From a virus: a stretch of 20,232 nt of DNA. The DNA is taken from IMG/VR virus record IMGVR_UViG_3300000115_000276, positions 1 to 20,232 of that record. One strand, written 5' to 3'. Position 1 is the first letter of the stretch. Every line of letters starts with the position of its first letter. The notes under the pieces are model-generated. The model did no database searches. It was not told where the DNA came from and saw only the letters and a program-made list of their open reading frames with translations. Made by a program: the position numbers and the translations under genes. This document shows positions 1 to 7,399 of the stretch, piece by piece.

Positions 1-125
1 GATTTTCCACCACCACCAATAGCATATAACGCTAACTTAAAAGCATTTCCATTAGTAGCAAAATTATGTGTAGCCGTCAAAAGCTCTGTTTTAAAGGAAG
101 TACACATCGCTTGTGTTATTGCCAT
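1..125 (-). CDS. Partial phage structural/tail-type protein (N-terminal 41 residues)
   Basis: The reading frame starts at an ATG at 123-125 and runs off the left edge, so only the first 41 residues are visible (MAITQAMCTSFKTELL, then a Gly-rich stretch). A good ribosome-binding site (AAGGAGA) lies just upstream on the minus strand. The MAITQA-C-SFK-ELL opening followed by a FKLALY-like segment is one I recognise from a small structural or tail-associated protein family common in marine phages. Its exact position in the virion is not known to me. It follows the 96-102 aa gene with almost no gap, so it belongs to the same late transcription unit. Confidence 0.6.
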   Translation of the reverse strand, partial: MAITQAMCTSFKTELLTATHNFATNGNAFKLALYAIGGGGK

Positions 126-126
126 T

Positions 127-417
127 TTATATTCTCCTTATAGTATTAGCTAAGTCGGGGTGACCAGCCTCTCTTAGTTTATGGGCTATAGTAGCACGTT
201 CTTCTTTTCTAGCCAACTCTATATGATAATGCACGACATTTCGCACGTTATCAGAAAAAGCTTGCGCTTGTTGCCTGATTGGTTCAGGGGCTGTTTCCGA
301 CACAGCAATTATCTTATTAGTAGCCATATCTGAAATTTGATCGTCACTAAGTCCGCCATTATTCGACGCAACTACAGTAACAAAACCTGCCTCAATTCCC
401 CCTTTTACACTAAACAT
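127..417 (-). CDS. Conserved phage protein of unknown function (96 aa)
   Basis: I do not recognise a named function. The protein is mostly helical and charged in its second half (residues with AFSDNVRNVVHYHIELARKEERATIAHKL) and ends with a short basic tail. The frame is open back to an ATG at 433-435 (102 aa). I prefer the internal ATG at 415-417 because it has a GGGGAG Shine-Dalgarno 9 nt upstream, whereas the upstream ATG has none. With this start it overlaps the 3' end of the preceding gene by 8 nt, like other junctions here. Position between connector-type genes and a tail-type gene suggests a virion or tail-assembly role, by context only. Confidence 0.6.
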   Translation of the reverse strand: MFSVKGGIEAGFVTVVASNNGGLSDDQISDMATNKIIAVSETAPEPIRQQAQAFSDNVRNVVHYHIELARKEERATIAHKLREAGHPDLANTIRRI

Positions 418-1117
418 TTCTTGCTTCTCCCCCATTCATGTGTTTGTGATCGTGTCTTCCAAATATCACAGGGTCTTGATCTAATGGCTCTGGTGGATCT
501 ACTTTAGATTGACGAGTTATCAATAAACCCCCACTTTTATACGATTGCACTAAAGGATCTTCTAACCTGTGATACCCATACAACTTTTCATTCTCTGGCA
601 CATTTGTATCTAAAAGCCCAGAACTATGTGCAACCTCTATCTTCACACCTCTAGTCGTAGCAATTGCACACCAAAACTCTGTGCAAGCTCTTCCCGCTTC
701 TGCCATGCTTACATTCTTGTATGTATAATCTAAGCCATACAAACAAAGCTCTTTTACCCCGTAGTATATTGCATACGCAATTGCATAAGGAACAGTGTTG
801 TTAAAATAACAAACGTTTAAATCTTTGATAACGGCCTCTAATGGATAAAGTTCTAGATGTTTTACTCGACTATCCATTTCACAAGTAATAATAGGTTTAG
901 TGTTTTTTTCTAAAAACTTTCTTGCTATGCCCGTCTGAGAACCTGCATCATCTGAATCCAAAAACCTAGACACTGGATCCATCATTATAGTTTTATCCAC
1001 ATGAATAATACCACCCACACAGTTAATGCCCCAGACCTCGTCAAATGTTTCTGAACGTATTCTAGCGGCTATATAGTCAGAATAGCTCCCACCCAATCCA
1101 ACAATAGCTAGTTTCAT
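410..1117 (-). CDS. Rossmann-like phage protein, possibly MptE/DUF115-like (235 aa)
   Basis: The N-terminus MKLAIVGLGGSYSDY looks like a beta strand followed by a glycine-rich nucleotide-binding turn. A second signature around residues 103-130 (FNNTVPYAIAYAIYYGVKELCLYGLDY) is the helix-strand-GxD/LYGxDY pattern seen in 6-hydroxymethylpterin-pyrophosphokinase-like (MptE/DUF115) proteins and some sialyltransferase-like Rossmann folds. Residues 195-230 are Pro/His-rich and probably disordered. The start is supported by a strong AGGAGG 8 nt upstream, inside the end of the preceding gene (4-nt overlap). An enzyme-like protein in a head-tail array is unusual but not rare in marine phages. The fold guess is inference, and the substrate is unknown. 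Confidence 0.65.
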   Translation of the reverse strand: MKLAIVGLGGSYSDYIAARIRSETFDEVWGINCVGGIIHVDKTIMMDPVSRFLDSDDAGSQTGIARKFLEKNTKPIITCEMDSRVKHLELYPLEAVIKDLNVCYFNNTVPYAIAYAIYYGVKELCLYGLDYTYKNVSMAEAGRACTEFWCAIATTRGVKIEVAHSSGLLDTNVPENEKLYGYHRLEDPLVQSYKSGGLLITRQSKVDPPEPLDQDPVIFGRHDHKHMNGGEARNV

Positions 1118-1764
1118 GTACGCGGCCTCCTGGGAAGACCTTGACGATAAGCGTCAGCATTTTCTCTAGCCTCACCATAATCTTTTAATCTCTCTAAAGA
1201 TCTTAAAAATCTTTCAGTATATAATTGTTGCAAATCTTGCTCCCCTTTCATGTATATATTAGCCTCTACTAAGCTTCCATATAACATAGCATTTGGTGCA
1301 TTTTCACTTAACCAAGTTGTACCATTATCTCCCACAGACGTTAAACTATTTGGTCTATAGAAATAATGCAATTCCGCAGTATAAGCTACCGCAGGTGTTG
1401 GAGCTAAGATAAAATTATCTATATCAAAAAAAGCATAGTATTTAGGAACACCTGTAGCAGAAGTAGGATTTACAGATTGAATATAATTAACGTCTTTTTC
1501 TAATAAAAATTCTTTAGTAGTTCCATTTAAAATAGACAAACTAAATGACGCTAAATAATCACTTGGCACTTGTAAATAAGGGTTAGTTCCTGTCCCAGAA
1601 GTTAATCCTGTAACATTTTTTCTAAAATATTGTAAATCTATAGAATTTAAAATTTGTTGTTCAGCACTTTCTATAAAATCAGGTATGCTGGAAACAAACG
1701 TAGTTTCTAAATTATCTGAATAATTTTGTATTGCTGATTTTAATTGTGCGTATGTATAGCTCAT
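1114..1764 (-). CDS. Head-tail adaptor/connector-type protein (216 aa)
   Basis: The sequence has the layout of phage adaptor (gp4/SU10-adaptor-like) proteins: an N-terminal helical part (YAQLKSAIQNYSDN, then IPDFIESAEQQIL), a central beta domain with Tyr/Phe-rich strands (YLQVPSDYLASFSLSI, YYAFFDIDNFILAPTP), a YFYRP segment, and a C-terminal helix pair (APNAMLYGSLVEANIYMKGEQDLQQLYTERFLRSLERLK). Such proteins sit below the portal ring and join the head to the tail. It lies in a row with a second protein of the same layout (2080-2748). It overlaps both neighbours by 4 nt, so translation is probably coupled. Assignment rests on fold-like patterns, not on a catalytic motif. Confidence 0.7.
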   Translation of the reverse strand: MSYTYAQLKSAIQNYSDNLETTFVSSIPDFIESAEQQILNSIDLQYFRKNVTGLTSGTGTNPYLQVPSDYLASFSLSILNGTTKEFLLEKDVNYIQSVNPTSATGVPKYYAFFDIDNFILAPTPAVAYTAELHYFYRPNSLTSVGDNGTTWLSENAPNAMLYGSLVEANIYMKGEQDLQQLYTERFLRSLERLKDYGEARENADAYRQGLPRRPRT

Positions 1765-2087
1765 GTTACCACCACCGTTACAGTTCCTATTTCTCCCGTA
1801 GCGGGAAGATCATTTGGAGTTAATCCATAGTCATTTCTCATTCCTACAGGGTTCCATCCCCATTGAATACTTCGTTGTTCAGATAAATCTTGTTCTGGCC
1901 TTGGATTTCTTAAAGCTTGGGCATCAGGTCTAGTTCTGATTGGATCTAATTGAGGATGTTTTGCCTCCCATTCGTCTTTTCCAACTAAAAAACCTGTCCA
2001 TTCTTTTCGCATATCTTTTAATCTATACCTAAATCCAGAACGGTCTGATATTCCGTAAGCCCATCTGTCACTAGCGTATTTAGACAT
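1761..2087 (-). CDS. Conserved small phage protein between the two adaptor-type genes (108 aa)
   Basis: The N-terminal half carries a pattern (YASDRWAYGISDRSGFRYRLKDMRKEWTGFLVGKDE) that I associate with conserved small proteins in the neck/head-completion region of marine phages. The second half is Pro-rich (KHPQLDP, RNPRPEQDL, PNDLPATGE) and ends in a Val/Thr strand. No enzymatic motif is visible. An AGAGG site lies upstream of the ATG. It overlaps the upstream gene by 8 nt and the downstream gene by 4 nt, which points to a stoichiometric partner of the adaptors. Function is inferred from location only. Confidence 0.6.
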   Translation of the reverse strand: MSKYASDRWAYGISDRSGFRYRLKDMRKEWTGFLVGKDEWEAKHPQLDPIRTRPDAQALRNPRPEQDLSEQRSIQWGWNPVGMRNDYGLTPNDLPATGEIGTVTVVVT

Positions 2088-2748
2088 TATTATAACCTCT
2101 TAGGGAAGGGGCAACGTGAAAAGAAGCCCTATCTCTATCTTCTTCCATGGCTCTGTCCATTTCTTCGTCATAAATACCTTTTAATAATTGTATTCTATCA
2201 GGAGCTTTTTTTATTGCTATATAATAAGAAAGTCCTGCCGCTAACGCAGGATAAAACCTAAAAGGAACTCCAATAGTATTTATGTAAGTATCTGCGTCAT
2301 CTAATCTAGTTAAAGCATCATAATACACAGCGTCAGTAGAGTTATCAGGTAAAGGCCAAAGCTTTAAATTAGGAGTAATTTGACGATCTAAAAAGAATTG
2401 AGTAGGTCTTCCTGTTGTGGTTTTAGTGGGTATATTTAAATAAGCATCTCTACTTATTCTTTCTAATGAATAATCTGTTCCATCTCTTCGAACTACAAGT
2501 GATAATATATCTATAACATCAGCATTTAAATCATATTCACCATCACTTTGAGTAACAGTAAAGTTTCTTTGAGCTATAGTCCATTGGTTTAAACCTCTGT
2601 TAGCCCAATCTGCAAATAATAAATTCATAGACCTTTTTGCAGTTTTTAAATCATAACCAGTTCTTGCATCTAAACCACAACGCTCAAAAGCTTCTTCTAT
2701 ATATTCAGAAACATCTAGTTCAAAATCTTTTGAGTTTGATACAGTCAT
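2080..2748 (-). CDS. Head-tail adaptor/head-completion protein (222 aa)
   Basis: Near the N-terminus are EYIEEAFERCGLDARTGYDLKTAKRSMNLLFADWANRGLNQWTI (about residues 15-58), the helical signature of phage adaptor proteins of the P22 gp4/SU10-adaptor type. A beta domain follows (FTVTQSDGEYDLNADVIDILSLVVRRDG), then a PTQFFLDRQITPNLKLWPLP strand pair, and a C-terminal helical region (VPFRFYPALAAGLSYYIAIKKAPDRIQLLKGIYDEEMDRAMEEDRDRAS). In this family the protein docks under the portal. It has the same overall layout as the protein at 1114-1764, so the two may form successive rings. It is followed by an 8-nt overlap with the next gene. Confidence 0.72.
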   Translation of the reverse strand: MTVSNSKDFELDVSEYIEEAFERCGLDARTGYDLKTAKRSMNLLFADWANRGLNQWTIAQRNFTVTQSDGEYDLNADVIDILSLVVRRDGTDYSLERISRDAYLNIPTKTTTGRPTQFFLDRQITPNLKLWPLPDNSTDAVYYDALTRLDDADTYINTIGVPFRFYPALAAGLSYYIAIKKAPDRIQLLKGIYDEEMDRAMEEDRDRASFHVAPSLRGYNNV

Positions 2749-2767
2749 AATTTAAAATTCCTTTTGA

Positions 2768-3055
2768 CTATCTGCATTTCCATCTTTTTCTAGCTTGACG
2801 AAGCCGACTGTTAGGATCTTTAGCCGCCTTCGGAAACTGCTTCATCTGTCCAGCAGACCTAGCGCAATAAGACTTTCGTCTATTTGCATCCTTGCTACCT
2901 TTTTTAACTTTCCCTGTAACAGCGGTCTTTAATTTACTTCCAGGGTTTTTTCTTCTATACGATGCAACACCTGCTTTTGTCATTCCCGCCCCAGACTTTG
3001 TGGGGCGGAAATTTTTCTTATTGCGCTTTGGCATTTTATCAGGACGTTTAGCCAT
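2768..3055 (-). CDS. Very basic small phage protein (DUF6321-like, 95 aa)
   Basis: About a third of the residues are Lys or Arg. The central motif TKAGVASYRRKNPGSKLKTAVTGKVKKGSKDANRRKSYCAR, followed by a C-terminal RKRWKC, is the pattern of a small conserved family found widely in phages (I recall it as DUF6321, from memory). The charge suggests nucleic-acid binding, for example packaged DNA or the capsid interior, but this is inference. The ATG at 3055 overlaps the previous gene by 8 nt and has only a weak ribosome-binding site, so translational coupling is likely. It lies between virion proteins, which supports a structural or packaging-related role. Confidence 0.65.
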   Translation of the reverse strand: MAKRPDKMPKRNKKNFRPTKSGAGMTKAGVASYRRKNPGSKLKTAVTGKVKKGSKDANRRKSYCARSAGQMKQFPKAAKDPNSRLRQARKRWKCR

Positions 3056-3452
3056 AATCTTTTCGCATTGACATAATAATTGTATAAGTGTCTCCGCTAG
3101 TATGACCTACAGTAGTAAACGAAACATCTCCTGTTTTTCCAGAGCCTGAATTATTTGTCAAACCTCCAAAATTAGTATAATCTTGATTACCACTTTGGTT
3201 TTCACCAAGCTCAATAGCCATTACATCGGTAGTTGCATCAAATAAAATACGAACTTTCATTCCAATACACTGCCACCAAATTTTATCGATTGTAACACCA
3301 GTACATGCTTGACCGTTAGAATCAGAGGCTAAACCACTAACATCTACCTTAACAACAGCACTTTCACCTGTTCCGTCAGAAATATTAGTAAATTTCTGAA
3401 CAAGCATTTTTGCACCATCTTGAAGCGTTTGAGTCGCTACAGCATCAGCCAT
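3048..3452 (-). CDS. Phage structural (virion) protein, beta-rich (134 aa)
   Basis: The protein is beta-rich and low in charge, with KFTNISDGTGESAVVKVDVSGL, a GVTIDKIWWQCIGMKVRILFDATTDV segment and a FGGLTNNSGSGKTGDVSFTTVG segment. I recognise this combination from virion proteins of uncultured marine phages, next to capsid and connector genes. No enzymatic motif is seen. Start is supported by AAGGAG upstream (3459-3464 region). It is placed between the FNGPVRSENGFE protein and the basic 95-aa protein. A head-fibre, decoration or tail-tip role cannot be told apart from sequence alone. Confidence 0.65.
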   Translation of the reverse strand: MADAVATQTLQDGAKMLVQKFTNISDGTGESAVVKVDVSGLASDSNGQACTGVTIDKIWWQCIGMKVRILFDATTDVMAIELGENQSGNQDYTNFGGLTNNSGSGKTGDVSFTTVGHTSGDTYTIIMSMRKDYG

Positions 3453-3474
3453 ATTAATTACTCCTTATTTTAGG

Positions 3475-4092
3475 TTAAGAAGCAATATCATAACCAGTGA
3501 TTGTAATAATTAATCTACCCGCTGTATAAGTGGCATCTGTTGTTGCACCCGCAGTTAAATACAGATACTGATCTGCCGCGATATCGCCACCAGCGACTAA
3601 ACTACCTGCCGCTAAGTCACCTGAGTTGATAATTAAAGTCTCAGTTAAATCAGAAATAGGCGTATCTTCGACACCTGTAGCTTCTGTAGCAGAATGTAGA
3701 TTAATGTCTGGATCTCCACCCGCAGGTGTTTCAAGACACATCATAGTGACACCAAAAACTGTACCTGAGTTAGCAGTAGTTACCTGACCAAGGTAGGCAA
3801 CTCCATCACCGTCTTTACCAATAATATCTCCCGCCGCTGTTGAACGCAGTCCAGTTAGGTCGATCATTATTGTTGTTTTAACAATATTCACATTTGTAGT
3901 GGTATCACTCTTAAAACGCTCAACTTGTGTTACATAAACAGCCGCAGTGCCTTCTATTCCTGCACTTCCAGCGGCTTCAACAGCCATTTTATTACCACTG
4001 GTAATTGTAACAGTACCTGTTGTTGCATTTTTTGTTATGGTTTCAAAACCATTTTCTGAACGGACTGGGCCGTTAAATGTTGTATTAGCCAT
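3475..4092 (-). CDS. Phage structural protein, decoration/head-associated type (205 aa)
   Basis: The opening MANTTFNGPVRSENGFETITKNATTGTVTIT is the hallmark of a conserved marine-phage virion protein that is often found beside the major capsid gene. The rest is Thr/Gly/Ala-rich and beta-rich, typical of surface or decoration proteins. A strong AAGGAG site precedes the ATG. It lies 103 nt downstream of the 54-aa membrane protein, across a gap that contains a hairpin at 4119-4137. There is no known catalytic activity, and the exact virion location is unknown. Confidence 0.68.
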   Translation of the reverse strand: MANTTFNGPVRSENGFETITKNATTGTVTITSGNKMAVEAAGSAGIEGTAAVYVTQVERFKSDTTTNVNIVKTTIMIDLTGLRSTAAGDIIGKDGDGVAYLGQVTTANSGTVFGVTMMCLETPAGGDPDINLHSATEATGVEDTPISDLTETLIINSGDLAAGSLVAGGDIAADQYLYLTAGATTDATYTAGRLIITITGYDIAS

Positions 4093-4118
4093 TTTAATCT
4101 CCTTGTCGTGGCAAATGT

Positions 4119-4137
4119 CAGTCGCGGGATGCGACTG
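4119..4137 (-). other. Small hairpin in the leader of the 205-aa structural gene
   Basis: CAGTCGC and GCGACTG form a 7-bp perfect stem around a 5-nt loop, 27 nt upstream of the start at 4092. On the minus strand a TTGACA (4136-4141) overlaps the stem, but no acceptable -10 box is found 16-18 nt downstream, so I do not call a promoter. There is no U-run after the stem, so it is not an intrinsic terminator. It may be an mRNA processing or stability element. A second weak pairing (AGGTAG with CTACCT) lies just beside it at about 4141-4164. Confidence 0.35.
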
Positions 4138-4195
4138 TCAAGGTAGTTACAGGTTACACTACCTCTTTGTAAAAAGAAAGAGTGCAACCTTTAAT

Positions 4196-4360
4196 TTATT
4201 TTTTAGCCTCTTCAGAAAGAATTAAACCTAATATAGCACAACCCAAGCCGACAAAAACCAACTCGCCAATTCCTGATATAGTTCCTACAGCAATTACACC
4301 AACGCCAATTGCTGCGTAACTTGATGGTTCAGATAGTCTTCCAGTAATCCATTTTATCAT
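4196..4360 (-). CDS. Small two-helix membrane protein, holin candidate (54 aa)
   Basis: The frame runs ATG (4358-4360) to TAA (4196-4198): MIKWITGRLSEPSSYAAIG, then two hydrophobic stretches (IGVGVIAVGTISGIG and LVFVGLGCAILGLIL) with a short turn, then a charged tail EEAKK. An AAGGAA site lies upstream at good spacing. Two short membrane segments, a small N-terminal domain and a charged C-terminus fit a small phage holin or other inner-membrane phage protein. It sits immediately after the terminator of the capsid transcription unit. Holin function is inferred from topology and context. No endolysin gene is visible in the window. Confidence 0.65.
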   Translation of the reverse strand: MIKWITGRLSEPSSYAAIGVGVIAVGTISGIGELVFVGLGCAILGLILSEEAKK

Positions 4361-4383
4361 TTTACTATTCCTTTTTAAATTAA

Positions 4384-4410
4384 TTAAAAAAAGGCGACCG
4401 AAGCCGCCTT
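4384..4410 (-). terminator. Intrinsic terminator after the major capsid gene
   Basis: On the minus strand AAGGCGGC and GTCGCCTT form an 8-bp stem (one G-U pair) closed by a UUCG tetraloop, followed by a run of T. It begins 26 nt after the capsid stop codon. This is a textbook rho-independent terminator and likely limits or tunes readthrough from the capsid unit into the 54-aa and downstream genes. Confidence 0.85.
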
Positions 4411-4436
4411 TTCTATTACTTTAACAAGAGCATCTA

Positions 4437-5345
4437 TTAAGCTCCAGGTGATCCATATACGCAACGTGGGTCACTAAATCCGAAAGAATAACGCTCACGG
4501 GCTTTAAACCGCATGTTACCTGTATCGAAATCAGCTTCCATGTTAGTACGCATTGGAGAACGCTCGAAGTGCTTAAAGCCATTAGGAGCATCTGTTTTTA
4601 GGAAGAACGCATCAGGATCTGTCAAGAAGTGATTGACTGTGTATCCTTCAGAAACCATTCCCATGTTTTTAACTGCGTTGATGTCGTTATCCGCAGTTGA
4701 TGGGCGTAGTGTGGTTTCTAGCAAACGATCCGCAATAAACTGTAGCTGTGGTGGAATTACTAATTTCATACCACGAAGAGCAACAACCATGTTCCTCTCA
4801 TCTACAAATGCTGCAACATCAATTAAAGCATTTTCTAACGAAGTTTCGTTAAGATCTGCCGCAGTTGTTGGTTCGTTTGCAAACGTACCGCCACCATTCA
4901 AGGGATGCACGAGAGAGCAAAGCTCAACTCCATCACCACCAGTAAATGAGGCATTAAAAGCATTGTTTAGAACAGCCGCTGCTTTAACCTGCTTAGTGTG
5001 CGCCATAGATCGGGCTAATGCCTTAGTATAACGTGCGCCAAGTCGGTCATAGAGGTTGTCCTCAATTGCTTCCTCAGTTAGTGCGAAAGCTAGAGCAACG
5101 GTTTCGTGTGAATAACGAGCAGTGTATGCTTCGTTAGCTGAGTCGAAACCAACTCCTGCACCTTCAGTTTTGGTCGGTGCGCTTCCAAAACCAGCCAACA
5201 TAACTTCTTCTTCAAAAGCTCTGTCTGATGATTCTGTATCAAAGATTTCTGCATGTTCGTTATCATAACGATCATACTCCATCCCGAACAAGGCGTTTAG
5301 ACCAGGTTCTAGTTCTGCAACTAGTTGTGAACGTGAAATTGCCAT
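4437..5345 (-). CDS. Major capsid protein (HK97-fold type, 302 aa)
   Basis: Length, position after scaffold-type genes, and an own terminator all fit the major capsid protein. Visible family-like segments are an N-terminal helix (SRSQLVAELEPGLNALFGMEYDRYDNEHAEIFDTE), an AYTARYSHETVALAFALTEEAIEDNLYDRL helix region likely forming the E-loop/spine, a middle Gly-rich AFNASFTGGDGVELCS...LNGGGTF loop, the MKLVIPPQLQFIADRLLE domain and the C-terminal NMRFKARERYSFGFSDPRCVYGSPGA. No protease or cleavage site is obvious. A strong GGAAGGAGA precedes the ATG. The assignment rests on pattern and synteny, with fairly high confidence. Confidence 0.85.
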   Translation of the reverse strand: MAISRSQLVAELEPGLNALFGMEYDRYDNEHAEIFDTESSDRAFEEEVMLAGFGSAPTKTEGAGVGFDSANEAYTARYSHETVALAFALTEEAIEDNLYDRLGARYTKALARSMAHTKQVKAAAVLNNAFNASFTGGDGVELCSLVHPLNGGGTFANEPTTAADLNETSLENALIDVAAFVDERNMVVALRGMKLVIPPQLQFIADRLLETTLRPSTADNDINAVKNMGMVSEGYTVNHFLTDPDAFFLKTDAPNGFKHFERSPMRTNMEADFDTGNMRFKARERYSFGFSDPRCVYGSPGA

Positions 5346-5360
5346 AACTTAGTCTCCTTC

Positions 5361-5945
5361 CTATGCTAATCCAGCGCCTTTAAGCCCGAATATATGATTT
5401 TCAATTACAACTTTGATATTGGCGTTAGCAGTAGCTACATCACTATTGTCAGGGTCTTGAGAAATATCAATTGCCTTTAACGGTAAACTAGTTGCTGTTC
5501 CACCAGTAGATACCTCTAATTCAGAACCTGAAACACCACTTTGTGTGCTTCCTGCTGTAGTATAGATAATATCAAAGTTACCGAATAGATCTGTGATTGG
5601 GAATACTGCATCCGATTGAATTTCATAAACAACCATAGGGTCATCAATGATAAACGCAATAATATCATCAGCGTTCGTACTTGCTGGATAATAGTTACTA
5701 AATGTTACTTTACCAGTAGTAGGATCTGTGTACTCACAACCGTTAAATACACCAACTATTGGTACAGTTCCACCGTCAGCATGTATTGCTACAGTACCTC
5801 CAGTAACTTGAGCTACCATATCGCCTTGGAAAATTGCTGTTCCATAGTTAGCGGCGATTCGATAACGATTTTGGCCTCCTGTGAATGGGGTTCCCCCGAT
5901 TCTTCCAATAGGACGTAGACCAAAAGGGGCATCTTGATTTGCCAT
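5361..5945 (-). CDS. Capsid-adjacent structural/decoration-type protein (194 aa)
   Basis: The N-terminus NQDAPFGLRPIGRIGGTPFTGGQNRYRI and the beta-rich body (VAQVTGGTVAIHADGG, GVFNGCEYTDPTTGKVTFSNYYP) match a protein family that is regularly found just upstream of the major capsid gene in marine phages. It is probably a head decoration or minor capsid protein. No transmembrane segment or catalytic motif is seen. It is separated from the capsid gene by only 15 nt and has an AAAGGAG site upstream, so it is likely co-translated with capsid at high level. Confidence 0.68.
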   Translation of the reverse strand: MANQDAPFGLRPIGRIGGTPFTGGQNRYRIAANYGTAIFQGDMVAQVTGGTVAIHADGGTVPIVGVFNGCEYTDPTTGKVTFSNYYPASTNADDIIAFIIDDPMVVYEIQSDAVFPITDLFGNFDIIYTTAGSTQSGVSGSELEVSTGGTATSLPLKAIDISQDPDNSDVATANANIKVVIENHIFGLKGAGLA

Positions 5946-5947
5946 TT

Positions 5948-6421
5948 TTACTCTCCTTTAGAGTTTTCTGAGCCTCGTTTAGATCCGAAGCTTACAGATG
6001 ATTGACGTTGAGGAGCCATTTTGGGCATGTTCGGATTGTTTTCACGCATCCAATCATTGTCCACGGCATCCATTTGATTCTTTGAAGCATTAAGATAATG
6101 CTCATTCCGCTGTTCGACCATTTCAATAGGGATACGAGCTAAAACTAATCCGCCTACGCCTATAACGCCTGCGTTCCTTCCCTCATCTACTGTTGGTCCA
6201 AAATAATCGGGATGCTCTTCAGCGCGAACGAGTTCCCAGCCTTCCTGCCGTTTCTTATGCACGTTTGTTTTGTCATCGTACTCTAATACAGACTCACGAA
6301 TCCACCTATGTTTATAGCCTATTGGAGGCTCTGGAGCGTTTAAAGCAGAACCAGGTCGCCACTGTTGAGGTCTTTCTTGTACCTCCCGCGTTGTTGTATC
6401 GCGTGAAACTCTATCTGCCAT
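5948..6421 (-). CDS. Conserved capsid-proximal phage protein (157 aa)
   Basis: The core carries GYKHRWIRES, a WELVRAEEHPDY segment, GVIGVGGLVLARIPIEMVEQRNEHY and MDAVDNDWMRENNPNMP, a pattern I recognise as very widespread in uncultured marine phages between scaffold and capsid genes. Its role is not known to me. A head-assembly or chaperone-like role is inferred from position. The frame extends upstream to 6496, but the start at 6419-6421 is preferred: it has GGAGAG 8-9 nt upstream and gives the MADRVSRDTT N-terminus. The longer version would overlap the scaffold gene heavily. Confidence 0.68.
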   Translation of the reverse strand: MADRVSRDTTTREVQERPQQWRPGSALNAPEPPIGYKHRWIRESVLEYDDKTNVHKKRQEGWELVRAEEHPDYFGPTVDEGRNAGVIGVGGLVLARIPIEMVEQRNEHYLNASKNQMDAVDNDWMRENNPNMPKMAPQRQSSVSFGSKRGSENSKGE

Positions 6422-6422
6422 T

Positions 6423-7379
6423 TTAATCTCTCCTACTTTCCAGTCTAACAACTTCAGCCGCATATTTATCCAGGGGTATTCGCATTTTATTAGCAAATGC
6501 CACCTGACCCTTAGTAAGTTCTACTGATTGTTTCCGTCCTTTTTTAATAGACCGTCCGTTTCCAGACGTAGGAGTGACAACTTGGACGTTTTTCTTGTCA
6601 CTCTTAAATTTAGTTGGCATTTCAGATCTCATTCTTTTATCAATTTCTGAATAATAATCAGTTGATATAGGATCAAATCCCTCATTAACCATATCTTTGT
6701 GAAGTTGTTCGGCGACAGCAGTCATAACTGTGTCTCCTCCATCCCCAAACCATTCGTTTTTGGATCTCCAATCATTCAAAAGTTTAGCATTTTCAGCGGC
6801 TCTTGCATCATTTACTCTAGGTTGAGGGTTTTGCGCTCTAGCCTGTTCTTGTTGCCTGTAATACTCTTGTTCTTTTGATTCACGAGCAGATCTAGCTTTT
6901 TGAACTCTAAGTCTTTCTTTTTCTATAGCAATTTGAGAAATGGCTGATTGAGCTTCCGCAACTTTCCCATTGTCTCCTGCATCTAAAGCTTCAGTTAAAG
7001 CTCTTTTTACATCATTTTCTTGAGAACTAACACGCCCTTCGTATTCAGATAAATATCCCTTATCTAATCGAGCTAACTTGTTTCTGAGATTCTCATTCTC
7101 TTCTTCTTTTTGTTTTGCATAATTTATAGCTGCTTCAGCTTCTTCAGAAGCTAATTTTTGTTTAGCAGTAAGCTTGTTAATTCTTTTCTTAACGCCTTCA
7201 CTATAACTAGCTAACTCATCTTCTTTTGGCTCTGCCTTAACCTCTTCACGAACATTTGTTCGGGTTTCTTCAGAATCATTGGATTCTTCAGACTGAAGAT
7301 CTATTTCTACAGACGTTGTTTCATTAGAAACATCATCATCTTCAACAATTTCTTCTTTAATATTTTCAGCCATAGACAT
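6423..7379 (-). CDS. Scaffolding-type protein (318 aa)
   Basis: The first about 70 residues are very acidic (EEIVEDDDVSNETTSVEIDLQSEESNDSEETR) and probably disordered. Residues about 65-190 are Glu/Lys/Gln-rich coiled coil (KKRINKLTAKQKLASEEAEAAINYAKQKEEENENLRNKLARLD). The C-terminal third is compact and ends in a basic region (KSDKKNVQVV...GRSIKKGRKQSVELT) that could bind capsid. Acidic, coiled-coil protein of this length immediately before the capsid genes is the usual profile of a phage scaffold. There is no obvious protease domain. It starts at an ATG with GGAG/AGGAAA upstream. Confidence 0.75.
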   Translation of the reverse strand: MSMAENIKEEIVEDDDVSNETTSVEIDLQSEESNDSEETRTNVREEVKAEPKEDELASYSEGVKKRINKLTAKQKLASEEAEAAINYAKQKEEENENLRNKLARLDKGYLSEYEGRVSSQENDVKRALTEALDAGDNGKVAEAQSAISQIAIEKERLRVQKARSARESKEQEYYRQQEQARAQNPQPRVNDARAAENAKLLNDWRSKNEWFGDGGDTVMTAVAEQLHKDMVNEGFDPISTDYYSEIDKRMRSEMPTKFKSDKKNVQVVTPTSGNGRSIKKGRKQSVELTKGQVAFANKMRIPLDKYAAEVVRLESRRD

Positions 7380-7399
7380 TTTTCCTGTTCTCCTTTGCT

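Noticed and set aside
121-165. T7-like promoter (ACTATAAGGAGA) in front of the first partial gene
   Set aside because: The match is mostly the ribosome-binding site AAGGAGA. The upstream half of the T7 consensus does not match.
4113-4141. Promoter from the TTGACA at 4136-4141
   Set aside because: No -10-like box lies at 16-18 nt, and the -35 is part of a hairpin stem.
3947-5918. Plus-strand open frames at 3947-4225, 4633-5031 and 5616-5918
   Set aside because: They are mirror frames of well-supported structural genes on the minus strand, with no ribosome-binding sites and no protein family pattern.
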